Shown piece by piece: positions 1-12,240 of a DNA stretch of 64,000 nucleotides. A model generated the notes under the pieces. It had not been told where the DNA came from. It made no database searches and worked only from the letters and a program-made list of their open reading frames with translations. This DNA is from Lutraria lutraria (taxonomy: Eukaryota; Mollusca; Bivalvia; Venerida; Mactridae). The stretch spans positions 8,722,088 to 8,786,087 of the forward strand of contig OZ026837.1 in assembly GCA_964023205.1 (NCBI GenBank), given 5' to 3'. Both the position numbers and the translations under genes were made by a program. The stretch's first letter is position 1; every line of letters begins with the position of its first letter.

Positions 1-239
1 GTTTATTTATCAGTAGTCTAGACAAAAAAAACGTAAGACCGGCGTTTCGGAAACTAAAATAATAGAGAAGTGTCGCTATCGCCGTGGTTAAAGTTGATTT
101 CTGGATGATAAATTATATGTTTTAGTTCACACACTCATCTGTCCCGATCTTGCTTTCGATATTGTATAAGAATGATTTAGTTTAAATAAACTTGCTTCTT
201 TACCATTAATGGTAAAACAAGTTCTTACAATATATATTA

Positions 240-1503
240 AGCCGCTCGATGATTGCTTGAGTATACGCGCCGAAAGAAGGGAAGTTAGTGACCTAGCGAC
301 GTAATTATGATGCCGTGAGAGTGTTTTTTGCGAAATAGTTTCTTATGCTTATAGAACATGATTCTGATAAATTTCTGAGTGATTGGTTGTTTAATATTCC
401 GGGTCGGTGAAAAAGCTAAGTTTTCGGCGAAATTGCGTACCTACGATAAAGTGATTTTTTGCGACTTTTTCCGTCCAAAATAGTTTCTAATGCTTATAGA
501 ACGTGATTCTGATGCATTTCTGAGCGATTGGGGTATAACATTCTAGGCCGCTAGGCCGCTGAAAACGTGAAGTTGGTGGCCTAGCGGCGTAACTATGAAA
601 AAGTGATTTTTTGCGACTTTTTCCGTCCAAAATAGTTTTTTAATGCATGTAGAATGTGATTCTGATACATTTCTGAGTGATTGGGTGCTTAATATTCCGG
701 GTCGGTGAAAAACAAAGTTTTCGGCGAAATTGCGTACCTACCATAAAGTGATTTTTTTGCAACTTTTTCCGTCCGAAATAGTTTGTAATGCTTATAGAAT
801 GTGATTCTGATGCATTTCTGGGCGATTGGGGGTATAAAATGCTATGCCGCTAGGCCGCTGAAAACGTGAAGTTGGCGGCCTAGCGGCCTAGCGGCGTAAC
901 TATGAAAAAGTGAATTTTTGCAACTTTTTCCGTCCAAAATAGTTTCTAATGCATGCAGAATGTGATTCTGATACATTTCTGAGTGATTGAGTGTTTAATA
1001 TTCCGGGTCGGTGAAAAAACTAAGTTTTCGTCGAAATTGCGTACCTACCATAAAGTGATTTTTTTTGCCACTTTTTCCGTCCGAAATAGTTTGTAATGCT
1101 TATAGAACGTGATTCTGATGCATTTCTGGGCGATTGGGGGTTTAAAATTCTAGGCCGCTAGGCCGCTGAAAACGTTAAGTTGGCGGCCTAGCGGCGTAAC
1201 TATGAAAAGGTTAATTTTTGCGACTTTTTCATCCAAAATAGTTTCTAATGCATGTAGAATGTGATTCTGATACACTTCTGAGTGATTGGATGTTTAATAT
1301 TCCGGGTCGGTGAAAAAACTAAGTTTTCGGCGAAATTGCGTACCTACGATAAAGTGATTTTTTTGCGACTTTTTCCGTCCGAAATAGTTTCTAATGCTTA
1401 AAGAACGTGATTCTGATGCATTTCTGGGCGATTGGGGGTATAAAATTCTAGGCCGCTAGGCCGCCAACTTCACGTCGCCAGGCCGCTAGGCCGCCAACTT
1501 CAC
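240..1503. repeat. ~148-bp satellite in alternating A/B dimers
   Basis: Eight copies of the anchor 'gtgattctgat' (with variants) occur near 358, 503, 656, 801, 962, 1109, 1261 and 1407. Spacing alternates between about 146 and 153 bases, with one 161. Neighbouring copies differ systematically. One monomer type continues into 'ccgggtcggtgaaaa', the other into 'ggccgctaggccgc'. The true repeat is therefore a dimer of about 300 bases. The second type contains a stem formed by 'gccgctaggccgc' and 'gcggcctagcggc' around a 16-base loop. At 1451-1502 the stem sequence appears twice in inverted orientation, ending the array. The array begins in degenerate form near 240. Confidence 0.9.
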
Positions 1504-3111
1504 AAACATCTCAAACAACGTCATTTTTAAAGATTCTGTAGATAAATCTTCATGCGAAAAGCAATATGTCTGGCAAGGGTTAAAACCTGAAAACGACAGT
1601 TCGTCGAGCATTTTACAACAATGCTTGGACTGAGTTTTAGGTGACATTTCCCCTAACAATTTATTAATGAAATTCTTGTATTGATTTTATCAGGTCCCAA
1701 GCTTTATATATATATGTTTTCATACTATTTAGTTGTAGCTATATGGTTTATGATATAGGTATGAATAAGTTGGCAGTGGTATAAACCGGTCAGATTAAGT
1801 CAGTTGTTAGAATATCTGACTTGCAAGCAGGTGGTCGCGATTACATTCTTTTTCTTACCTCCGCCGTTTACATTTGATGCCAAATAGTTGCTTCCGTATT
1901 TGGTGATTGCTGCTTTGATTCAGGGTCAAACATTTGATTAAAGGACCGTCTGTAATACTATTGTTGTTAAGAAAGCTATAGTCATCACGTTGATATATTC
2001 GTGAAAACTTGATTTCATGTCGCATTATAAACTCGTATGCTTACTTTTATCAATGAGTAGTTTTGGCATATGTGTGCATATATTATTTACACCAAGTCTG
2101 GTCTTTAATACCATGTTGATTGTTCGTCTACTAAGGCATATCCCACAGACTATTGCTAACTATACTGTGCTCCAGCTAGCCCATTTATGCAGGGCGTCGC
2201 GTCCTGCCCATAAAAACAGACACCCTGTCTTTTTCAAAGACCCTGCCCAACAAATCATGCTAACATCGTTTATAAAGGGCCTATATTCTACCATCTATCG
2301 TTGTTTTTTTTTCGATCAATAGGAAATCCCTGCTTGCTTGCGGCGATATTTAATCACGCGTGTATCTTTGTTGACGACTTGTTACCGGCATTCATATTGA
2401 GATCGCGTATAATCGCATTGTTTCTCGCGGAACCAATCGTGTCAATACCGGTATGCATTTGTTTATAACACTAGATAAGGAATTGATGCCTTGTGCATTA
2501 TCGATCGGATTAAAAAATGCACATGGCCACATCAATTAAACTGACAGTCTTTGAATATTTACGACACTTAATCATGGTCGATTAGCATCTTGAAAAGCGA
2601 GTATTTACTATTATAGACATTTATTCAAGTATGTCGGTCCGAGACCGACAGAAGCTTCGAAGGACCGTCATATTTATAAAATAAATCGAAAAGCCGGCGA
2701 ATGTTACCAGACAATCGCAACATTTTCGCTAAAAAATCAGGCTTACCGACAGTGGTATTTTATATATGCTGGGAACAGGGCGAGAATTAGAAATTACGCG
2801 AGACTGTGTCGCTTTTTCATTTTACCTATACGATACTTGGAAGTGTGAATCAGTTAAACCAGTCCACTATTACATGACCTTATCGTTTTCTGAAAACCTA
2901 CTTTCGCTTTACTTATCGATTGAAGGATAAAGTCGATTCATCGCCGAATAACACTTATTATAATGACAATGAATAAACTCCCGTTGTACGGTCCGATTTT
3001 CTGACTTTGTGCGTTAAAGGCGCCCTAATGTCCTTGCCAACGCCCTTTGGTAACATTCACACAAAACACACATACAAAAATTGGGACGCTACCAACCCAC
3101 TTAAAATTTTG
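1504..3111. other. No gene recognised
   Basis: Nothing in this stretch resembles a known family. A 101-codon open frame at 2017-2322 (+) has no recognisable domain and no splice or family support. A small perfect hairpin sits at 2632-2650, with arms 'tgtcggt' and 'accgaca' around a five-base loop. The stretch may contain the 3' untranslated region of the minus-strand EGF-type gene to its right, but I cannot show this. Confidence 0.4.
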
Positions 3112-3791
3112 TCAACTTCTGTCATTGACTGAAAATATTAGAAATCTTGCAATTTATGTATGTTATTCATTTAAGAAAAGGAACAATTTTTACTTAACCT
3201 AGAAGCATAGCTACTGGTATTTAATACTTTCGTAAAATATAAATTCCATTCAAATATACATACATAACGTTGTAAAACTCAATGAAAGGTACATATCAAT
3301 ATTATATATTCACAAATTTCTATCAAGAAGATTTCATAGATTGTTCTATTGGTTGCCATGAAACCCCGTGAATCATTTTTCCATATACATTACAGATGTA
3401 GTTTTATTTATGTTAATCTCTTCAATGTTTTACCGTCCATATTACATTTATGATCATTCAGGGCCGTTCTAGAAGGAAATGGAGAGCAGATACAGGGCAT
3501 TTATATCACTACTCTTATTCTTGTTTTGAATAGTTTTTCCGCATTATTTATCGTGCTAGGCCCACTTATTAGTAGGCCAGCGTGTTACCATTAGATCACC
3601 GATCCACCCCAGTTTTATTTGAAAAGCATTATTTATCATCAAATTCGCTTAGCATCTTGTGCTATTGAAAACATTTACATGGCTAACAGTAGTAAAATAC
3701 GTTAATAATTCACATTAACGTCTTTTCAGTTAACTTTTTGAACACATCGTGTAACATCAGTTTCATCATATTCGTATATATATGTACATAC

Positions 3792-5016
3792 CAATACACG
3801 ATCTCTGGTCAGTGTTAGAAGTGTAACCAGTCCTGCATGTGCAGTAGTAAGAACCATCTGTGTTGTGACAGTTGTGTTGACAACCATGTGTATATGTTAC
3901 ACATTCGTTAGTATCTGAATTCAAATAAAAATTCGATGTATTAACCAAATTCACAAAGCTTTTAGGACAGAAATAGCATGGGCAAATTTTCAATACCGGC
4001 ATATCTTCATCAATACTAGTCTTAGGTCCAAGAGTTACTCCTTCGACTCCTAGGGTAAAGATGTCAATGTTTTTCTTAAATCATCATCGTTTGATATTTG
4101 GAGCTAACAAAATAACGGGTCATACGGATACAGTTAATTCAATGAGATCCTCAATTCTAACCATCCTAATCATTCTACATGTATGTAGTTAAAATATATT
4201 CTATGTAGTTATTCAACTGAAAACATTATGCATGCTAGATATGACAGACAGTCAACAGTGTAGATACAATATGACGCCCATCCGTTTTACACTTCTGGCT
4301 TTTTCTTCAGTGATTATTATTTACATTTAGTAGTTTATAACTTTTGATTTAACGTCGATTTTGGGCTGCTCTTTCCTTGATCACTTTCCTTTATACTTCA
4401 TAACATTTTTTTTTATCAAACAATAAAGAAATAATGAGGCTTATTCCGATCATAAAACTATCTTTGTCAGACTTACCTGTACATCTCGGAGGTGAATATC
4501 CGGTAGGACAACTACAAACACCAGGTGAGGAGCATGTTCCACCATTGAGACAACTTTCCCATCCAGAACATATCGCTAAGTTTAAAGAAACAAGAATGTA
4601 TTGAATATATGTTGTGAAGAAAATGCAATCTTGCAGCCACGTCATACAGTGATGTATGACAAATATTTATATAAATCTCTAAACTGATTATGCTAATTAT
4701 GTTAAAAGCTGCTGCTAGTGACACATTTTGTCGAAAATGTTAGCCATTTTACGTACAGTCATTGTTTCTGTATTATTCATTTCATTTGCACCACATGTTT
4801 TATTAAACTTTAAGTATGACAACTGGTTCAATAATGCTGTTTTAGTTTTGTTCCCGGTATAAACATCTACTAATGGAACGTTCAACATAAACTTCTGCTG
4901 TTTAGACATTCACGTCCAAGTATGAATGAAACTTACGAGTTGTGCAAGTAGTTCCTGTGTAGCCAGGACAACACATTTGTGAGTAGCACGTTTGGTAACA
5001 AGTTGTTAAAGCAGTT
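3792..5016 (-). CDS. EMI/EGF-domain secreted protein, EGFL7-like order (partial, 3 exons)
   Basis: Three exons read on the minus strand with consensus splice sites and compatible phases. Exon 5016-4937 (80 bp, phase 2 to 1) encodes a Cys-rich piece ending in CCPGYTGTTC, the CCxGY end of an EMI-type domain. Exon 4575-4477 (99 bp, phase 1 to 1) encodes one complete EGF domain with six cysteines, CSGWESC...GGTC...CSC...C. Exon 3914-3792 (123 bp, phase 1 to 1) encodes a calcium-binding EGF domain with TNEC at its start and GSYYCTC later. Donors are GTAAGT at two exons and GTATGT at the third. EMI, EGF, cbEGF is the order seen in EGFL7/EGFL8, secreted vascular matrix proteins in vertebrates; MEGF6-like or Nimrod/Draper-like proteins are alternatives. 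A tiny terminal exon (acceptor at 3129-3130, stop at 3112) would fit the phase but is speculative. The protein is probably extracellular. Symbol withheld because the ends are unknown. Confidence 0.72.
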
Positions 5017-5515
5017 CTAAAGAACAAAACAATAAAGTTAAATAGAAAACCATATTGTGTTCCGAATCTAGATTTATCAATACAATATTTCGGATCTTCG
5101 CATTCAACTTGGCAACTGTTAATTATTGTGCATAGTCCCTTCAACAACATTGTATTACATTTTACAAAGTTCGCAAATGGATTAAGGTATCGGGGTTGGT
5201 TGTCTGGTCGTCGTAAGTATCATCAATTTGTAGATTTAAAAAAACTAAACAATAATTATATACTGAAATAAACCCACTGTATGAAGTCCTTTGCACGTGG
5301 TTTGAAACAGATATTACATTTTATTGTTCTTCTATAAACAAATATCGCACGTAATTCCCAAATTTTGAACAACTATAACTATTCCGTATACATGAATATA
5401 TTACAACAAATAGCCTTACAATAAATATAATTGTATAATGCAGGTAATCGTGTCTCAGAACTTTGATAACTTCCTCCGTTCGTTAGATGCTTGACTTTAA
5501 AGAAATTCCGTATAC

Positions 5516-5586
5516 TGAACCCCACTGTTCATATTGTAACACGCCATAGATAAAAATAAAAACAGCACTGTTCCCAAGATAAACAT
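5516..5586 (-). CDS. Candidate signal-peptide exon of the EMI/EGF gene
   Basis: An ATG at 5586 opens a short frame beginning MFILGTVLFLFLSMAC, a good secretion signal with a hydrophobic core and a small residue before Cys. A possible donor (CA followed by GTATAC) at 5515 would leave phase 2. That is exactly what the next exon at 5016 needs. The donor is weak and no promoter element is obvious. The frame also continues upstream of this Met, so this could be a chance hydrophobic stretch. It would give a short protein, lacking the N-terminal half of a standard EMI domain. Confidence 0.33.
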
Positions 5587-5812
5587 TACCGCTACAAAAT
5601 ACCGAAGATTGCTTTGGAATACATCATCAAATAAGGCGACAATCTTTATTCGAAAATGGACACATTCTATGTTTTTAAGCATGCAATTAACAAATTAAGG
5701 TGTCAGATAATTATCGTCTCATGAAGTAATTGATGCTTCTCAATCAATCTTGATTCAAAATCGCAAATGTTTACGGTTCAGTAATTAAAACCACTCCCGA
5801 AGTAATATACTA

Positions 5813-7251
5813 GGACGAAAAAGAAACGCAGGGTACCAAACATATGCAACAAAAAAATATTTATTGGCCTAAATTGATGAAATTCTTCAGGTCAAAATCT
5901 CGGTCAATGTCCACAATACCCAGTGTATAAATTAACGCAACGTCGTAAAGGCTCGTCGTACGCGGGGTAAGTGTGAAAAGCAGAATACCCGTGCAAAATT
6001 GTGATGAAGAGATTCTCAAATGTCAACTTCAGTCAATGGGATACTTTTGAAGTTGTCACATTGATTTTCGGAGTTTGTAACTGCTTTCAACATAGTCGAA
6101 GTATGGTACGCTTAATCGAAGTTCAGAGGGGGCAAATTATTGTGTTACTGTTGAAGAGTCGAGGCCAACAGATGGTTGCTGCACAGTTCAACGCGCATTT
6201 TTCGACTATAGAACGCATGCGAGAGACGGGAGGGCTTGCAGGCTTGCGCGCGTAACGACGCCACGCCAGGACATGAACATCCAACTCGCCCACAGGTCTG
6301 CACAATCGCCACCGTACAGCCAGTGAAACCGCTGATAATACGTTACGCAATCATGGTCGACGTATCCATGCAGAAATTGTAAGGAAACGGATACGCGTCA
6401 ACGGTCTGCGAGTCCGACGTACTTACGTAAGTTTGCCACTTACCACTCCGCATCGCACACCTTGTAGTGCGTGGATAGCTGCACATTCGCCCCAAAACTA
6501 TGCAACGAGGCAGTGGAGACGGGTTCTCTTCACCGATGAGTCCCGGTTCACTAACTATCGTTCTGATAGTCGACATCGTATATACCGACGTCGTGGGCGC
6601 TGGCGCGTGCGTTCTCGAGAGCGATAGGTTTGACAGAGGATCGGTTATATACCATATAGTCTGAGTTAATTGTGATTGATGGTAACCTCAACGCCGTGCG
6701 GTGCAGAAATAAACTACTCCACCCTGTTGTTGTGCCATTGTTACAGAGAGCATAACCTCACATTCCAACAAGGCAATTTAACCGCATTTGTCAAGATTGT
6801 CTTACAAACCAGAATATCTAGCCCCTTGACAGGCCAGCCTACAGTCCTGATTTATCCCCTATTGAGCACCTCATGAACTGGACAGGAGATTCAGGAGACG
6901 CCAGAACGCCCTACAGATCTGGTCAAGCTAAGTCATGCACTATTTGAACAGTGGGGAAAACATCCTCATGACAACGGTTAACCGGTCAATGAACCGATGC
7001 ATAGGAGAGTCATAGCTGCGACAAATAATACACATACGAGATATTGAACAAGCTTTGATTATCAAAGTGTAGTCAGTCACTATACGCTTATACTAGGCCA
7101 TTTTCTTATGACGTATAGGTTAAACAGAATTGAAATTTTGTCAACATGTTCAATTATCAGTGGTAAACATAAAATAATTACTTAGAATATTAACTTAATC
7201 TATACACCGTAAAACTACCGTGAAAGGTTACCCTGCATTTCTTTTTCATCA
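5813..7251 (+). mobile_element. Tc1-like DNA transposon with TIRs and TA duplication
   Basis: The left end at 5813 ('ggacgaaaaagaaacgcagg' followed by gtacc) is matched inverted at the right end (7226-7251, read as 'tgatgaaaaagaaatgcagg'). The TIRs are about 25 bases with three or four mismatches. Both ends abut a TA dinucleotide (5811-5812 and 7252-7253), the target site of the Tc1/mariner superfamily. The element is 1439 bp, a normal length for the family, and carries a broken transposase at 6103-7047. Several frameshifts and stops show that it is long dead. Confidence 0.8.
6103..7047 (+). pseudogene. Tc1-like transposase, frameshifted relic
   Basis: The product was a DDE transposase that cut and joined its own TIRs. 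An ATG at 6103 begins a region like the N-terminal paired-type helix-turn-helix of Tc1 transposases: VRLIEVQRGQIIVLL, then MVAAQFNAHFSTIERMRETG. The frame breaks near 6254, and the next part survives in pieces. The block QWRRVLFTDESRF (6505-6555) contains the first catalytic Asp. HNLTFQQGN (6750-6776) corresponds to the LTFQQDNA block, with the second catalytic Asp replaced by Gly. A stretch corresponding to SPDLSPIEH follows, and the end THTRY plus stop at 7047 is the usual family C-terminus. In-frame stops occur near 6627 and 6875. About 314 codons would be spanned against a usual 330-345. The identification is firm; the protein cannot be functional. Confidence 0.83.
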
Positions 7252-7329
7252 TAATTATTGTACAAATACAATGCACAACACGTTAGAGACGGTTAACGCT
7301 GATAAAGTAAAATCGATAAAGGGGTACAA

Positions 7330-8106
7330 TGTTCATCGCAATAAAACACTATTTTTGAGCGTTGTTGCACTCAAAAGTCGTAGAAGAATGTCCCACCACA
7401 TGTTCTATCAGATTCAGGTCGGGAGATTGTGCTAGCCAGTCCATACGCTAGATTTCTTCTTGGTCAAGATATTGCTGAACCACCCGACCATTGTAAGGGC
7501 GGCATTATCGTCCATTATCACTAAGCCCCGTTCTCGATTAAATAGAGATCCGTGGATCCATCGAAGGATAACCGCCCCAAACCATAACAGACGGCCCACC
7601 AAACCAATCATGTTCAACAACACAGTACTCGCAAAATCGCTCGATTCTTTGTCGACGACCATCATTAAAGTCCATGCAAAATGTAAACTTCTGTTGAAAG
7701 GATATTTCTGAGTCTGACGGCCAGGGCGACTTCCTAGTGTTGGCGCGAAAATGCACTTCTCAATTGTGTCCTGTGGTCAAATGTGAGCGAACAGCTGGTT
7801 TGCGTGCCCGAATATTGGCAGCATGGAGTCTGTTTCTGACAGTTTGCTCTTGTCGCCTCCCGGAAGTCCCTATTGAGTGTTTTAGCAGACTTTTTGGCAT
7901 ATTCACTATGTACCTGTCCTGAACCGCTGTTGTTTCCTTGTACAACCACATCTCGGACGTTTTTTAACAGAATCGGTCTTTAGGTACCTAGCCCATACCC
8001 TATTGACGACCGTATGGCTGACGTGTGACATGATGTTGTGTAAGTCCTGCACTGAGCATACCCATCTTTATTTCTCGCCAATCGATAAATGTCTTCTTTG
8101 AGGCAT
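7330..8106 (-). pseudogene. Second Tc1-like transposase relic
   Basis: A different Tc1-family copy in the opposite orientation. Reading down from an ATG at 8106, MPQRRHLSIGEK gives the expected N-terminus, then two stops interrupt. Further pieces follow in other frames. TVRNRLHAANIRARKP comes near 7850. YCVVEHDWFGGPSVMVWGG comes around 7625-7565 and matches the family CVxExDRFGGGSVMVWGG block. GLVIMDDNA comes around 7520, with both residues of the second catalytic DD block still present. WLAQSPDLNLIEH lies near 7420-7400. The catalytic DES block near 7700 reads SDSEI and is altered. The 3' end decays into non-matching sequence just right of the first element's TIR. I could not identify this copy's own TIRs, so its ends are open. 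Confidence 0.78.
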
Positions 8107-8792
8107 AATTGGTGAGGAAATGACGATATTTTCAATCAAATAAGTTTGGGAAATTTTTCAAATTTTGGATGTGCACCGAATAGGCAACAGAACATTTCCG
8201 CAATGAGCGCATAAAGCGCAGAAATTTCGAATATCTCGTGCAGTCAATTTCAAATGTATACACAATACATGTGTTAAATGCGTAAACGTCCATGTGTACC
8301 AATAAATATGAAGTTATTTTTACAATTATGATAAGATTAAATATGTTATTAAACTAGTGTTCCTTAATTTCTTTTGTGGAGTATATAAACCAATACTTAC
8401 TTTGACAATACAACGTAGAACTGACAAGTCTTTCATATGGTTGAAAATCTGATTGTAAGATCTTTAATAATCCTATAAAAACTGAACAACATGTTCCTTA
8501 ACAATATTATTTAAGAACGGTGTATAAAAATTGTTCCCTAACTATTTCATCACCTGTATTTTGTACAACGACTCAACCAAAACAAACCGCATCCTGTTGT
8601 GGTTCTGACACCAGTGTAACATGACTTTGAGCAGGCTTCACTTACAGTACAGGTACTAGCAGCGGCCAATCTACAATAACCATACAGTATATGTGTAATA
8701 AGCTACATGAAATACAATTGTATTGGAACTCAGAACACCTGAACAATATCACAGACCTAGCCCCTCATTTATGGTGTTTCCCAGATGATAAG

Positions 8793-8955
8793 TGTGAGGC
8801 TGTGCTCGTAAAATAAGTGTATATCCCCTGTAACCAGGTTATAATATGTTGAAAGGCGATACTCCTCAGAGAGACTGTGTTTTGTGGGACTCCATTTTTT
8901 GTTTCTATGTATTGGGTAGGATTTTAGTTAGTTGATTTTGTGGAAGGTAGTAATG
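8793..8955. repeat. Dispersed repeat, copy 1
   Basis: The stretch starting 'gtgaggctgtgctc' and running through 'ccaggtta' and 'aaggcg' is similar, with many differences, to 12415-12530. The shared order of short blocks over about 120 bases indicates an old interspersed repeat. Family unknown. Confidence 0.55.
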
Positions 8956-9060
8956 AGAATTATGAGAAAGTTTTTACGCCCCCGCTATGAAATGGCAGAC
9001 GGCATATAATATTTACCCTTTCCGTTGGTAAGTGTGTTGTGTGTATGTATGTGCATTTTC

Positions 9061-9380
9061 ATGTCTGGCTCATAACTTTGTCATGCATGATTGGATTTTG
9101 AAATAAATTTGCACAAATGTTCATCATATCAAGACAACGTGTCGTGTGCAAAAGCTGTGTCACTTGCTCAAAGGTCAATGTCACAGTGGATGTTCAAAAT
9201 GTGTGCATATTCATTATATGTATGTAGTGAAAGTATATGTTCGTGTCCGTCTCATAACTTTGTCATGCATGATTGGATTTTGAAATAAATTGGCACAAAT
9301 GTTCGTCATAACAAATGTCGTGTCACGTGCAGAAACTGTGTCGCTTGCTCAAAGGTAAAGGTCACAGTGTGCACTTAAAT
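9061..9380. repeat. Two tandem copies of a ~182-bp bivalve-type repeat
   Basis: The block 'cataactttgtcatgcatga' begins at 9071 and again at 9253. Each copy continues through a run of about 25 shared bases, a 'gtcgtgt...gtgcaaaa' type middle and 'gcttgctcaaaggt...aggtcacagtg'. I recognise this block as a very common dispersed or tandem sequence in bivalve genomes. Recognition is from memory; a database search would settle it. A 65-codon open frame lying across it is incidental. Confidence 0.7.
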
Positions 9381-10252
9381 TCTTTAGTGCATTCCTTATA
9401 TTGAAATAGTGAAATTACATGTTTGTTGTGTGTTTACCACCCTTAGGTGATGTTTACCTCCCACTTTGGGCAGCATTCCCTAGCAACCGGCTTTATGTTG
9501 CATTCACATATTTGCTACACAACACTCATTTCTGTGTCCAGCGTGAAATAGCAGGGGCATTCGTGTCCTACGACACATTTCTAGTTTAAGATACATGTTT
9601 ATATACTTGGAAAATTTGTTTCTGATTTCGCCAGGAGGTTATACTGTATTAACGCAGTGTTTCTAATTTCAAACACAGTCGAACACATGAATCTCTTAAA
9701 CAAGAGTACAATTAAGAAATGTGACCCACTTAAGCGGTTTAAAACAATAACCTCCAGATTCGTTCAGATGTCTGTCCAATACAGAAAAATGATCATTTGT
9801 GACGAAATAATTTAGTTCCAACCACAATGTACCAAAAATACCAATGTCAGTTAAATTTGTGTACTCTTAATGTGAATGGATATTACTCACATGTATACAT
9901 ACGTATTTCAGTAAGAAGGACATAATTATCATAAATTATTAGCTTTTATAATGAGATTATATAAGAAAAGGGTAACCGTCTATAAAAAAAATCACAACAA
10001 ATTTAACTGGTTAAATTATTTGTTTTTAAGTTTTATAGATACCCCAGAAAAAATAGCGTATTTTTTGCATTTCTACAGAATGTCTGCGAATGGTTTCTGT
10101 AAAATAATTTCCTTTTATTATTCCTCACTCCCGTTTCCAACGTAAAGTCGCCTACACCTGAGCGAGCATTAATGCTTAATTACACACTGTAATAACACAT
10201 GCGCATAAATAATGCTCGTACAGTTCAAACAGATCTTCGGTTATTAAATAAT
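9381..10252. other. No gene recognised
   Basis: AT-rich intergenic sequence. A short open frame at 9951-10145 has low-complexity composition and no family resemblance. Nothing else is supported. Confidence 0.4.
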
Positions 10253-11267
10253 TGTAACGGGGTTGGTTTTGACAAATCCTGAGGTCTAAGGGAAATAACC
10301 TGTTTTGTTATAACCTGTGGTTCATGTTTTTAAGGGAGGCAACTCTTTTAGGCTTAGCCTGGCTTGTTTTAGTATTAATTAAATTACCTTTCATATGTTG
10401 TTTTTTATGCTTGGCCGGTTTTCAGTCATGTGACTTCTTAGTTTGAAAAAGTGCACACTGGCAGTCAGACACTTTGCATTGAGTTGTAAGGATGAATATT
10501 TTTGGTTGAAGTTTGGTTGATTGTCCAGTGGTTGGTATTTGCTTATTTATCCGTATTTAGTACAAGGCATATTATCTTTACTATATTTGTAATTGATTCA
10601 GTTTTGATGTACTTACTGTAATTATTGCAATTTGAGTAATTATGTAAGTGAGTTTCAGAATGGCACTTGAATTCTTTCAGTCACTCTTTATCGATATGTT
10701 ATTCACAATTAATACTTAACATTACAGTTACAGTAACAGTCACGAGTGAGAGTTTCAGTGTACCAGTGTGAGCCTCTGTCAAGGCATTCAACCCTTAGTT
10801 GGTAAGTCTTGTGTAATGTATTGTTGTTATGTGCTGTATATTGTTTTGTACTTTATGTGTTTGAGAACAAATAAGTTAGTCACGTTTTAATAGGCCACTA
10901 GACGCGTTTGTTAATATATTCTGTATTTGAGTATACGGTGCTTACGAGAATATGTGTGTTTTTGTAGTATGTATTGCTCATTCATGTATATTAATTATAT
11001 AACTGTATACTTAATATCTGTTATCCTTGTTTTCAGAGTGTGAGATAGTGAGATAGAGATATAGATAGAAATTGAGATATAGAACTTTATAGATATATAG
11101 ATGGATACAGATTGGTAACATAAATAAATAGTGATCAAATTATATACAATCGCTTTCTTCTGTTGAGACAACCCACGTGTACAGGTGACAACAACCTTTA
11201 CCCACGAACCCTACGGGTTATCGGGGACTACAGATAATTAAGGAACCGATACCACCCGGCCACAACA
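10253..11267 (+). mobile_element. Possible solo LTR (weak)
   Basis: The segment begins 'tgtaacggggttgg' and ends 'cccggccacaaca', the TG...CA frame of an LTR; animal Gypsy-type LTRs often start TGTAACGGGG. It contains a TATA-like stretch and an internal 'ggtaagt' donor at 10800 with an acceptor-like 'ttttcag' near 11036. I found no target-site duplication and no adjacent primer-binding site or coding region, so this could equally be an untranslated exon pair or another repeat. Confidence 0.25.
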
Positions 11268-11536
11268 CCCTCTCAGAAATGTGATATTTATATACTATTT
11301 CAATACAGCCATACATACCAAATTCCATCAACATATTTTAACTTTCCTGTTACCAAAGCAACCACAATTTTGACTAAGGAGAAAAAAGAACCAGAAACCC
11401 TAGAGTGATCCAGGGACTGGACCTCCCTCGAGTGCCTCGACTTAAATTTGTTTCTGGCTACGCCACTGTGTATACATGTATGTATGACTCATTGGTGTAA
11501 GTATAACCCTGTCATTATCAGCAACCTCACTAACAT

Positions 11537-12023
11537 GTTTTTCCACCTGTAATTTTAACCCCGAACTATATTTCAGTGTATTTTTGGTAAACGGAAGTAG
11601 ATTCAATCAACTAATGAATAACATGTTAATATTGTGGAGATGTTAACAAGCAATTATAAAATATAAAAATAATATGTCATCGCGCATTATTTTTCACAAA
11701 ATTGCAATATAGTAAAGTTCGAGCATCATAAATAACGTTGTTGAACTGTTACGTCACGCCAATATTCAACTTATTTCTAATAACGTCAGGCTACAATTAG
11801 CGTGACGTAACAATTTCAACAACGTTATTCATGATGTCCGAACTTAACTACATTGCAATTTTGTGAAAAATAATGCGCGATGACATATTATTTTTATATT
11901 TTATAATTGCTTGTTAACATCTCAACAATATCAACATGCGATTCATTAGTTGATTAAATCTACTTCCGTTTACCAAAAGTACACTGAAATATAGTTGGTG
12001 GTCAAAATTAAGGGTGAAAAACG
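11537..12023. mobile_element. Foldback element / long-TIR MITE
   Basis: The left arm 11537-11759 and right arm 11800-12023 are near-perfect inverted copies of about 223 bases around a 40-base loop. Examples are 'ggtaaacggaagtagatt' at left and 'aatctacttccgtttacc' at right. There is no coding capacity. Outer ends drift apart gradually, so exact termini and target duplication are uncertain. A truncated third copy of part of the right arm lies at 12241-12289. Confidence 0.85.
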
Positions 12024-12240
12024 GACGTATTTTTTATGCTTAACGTTCCCCCAGGAAAATAGTGACGACAAAACCCTATTAAAACTTACATGAGCTTATT
12101 CCGCAGATAGAGAGCTTGGAGTTCGTGTATCTGAAATTACCATTGCGGTATGTTTGAACCAATTTTGCATGTAAAATGTCGGTTTTACACCGGTGACATT
12201 CATCGTGGCGTTGCTAGGAAATCGATATTTGACCCATGAC

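Noticed and set aside
2017..2322. 101-codon plus-strand frame
   Set aside because: No domain, signal or splice support; composition is like the surrounding DNA.
4902..5150. Reading the whole 82-codon minus frame as one exon
   Set aside because: A strong polypyrimidine tract and AG lie directly before the CCxGY part; the upstream portion is more likely intron, although its cysteines are curious.
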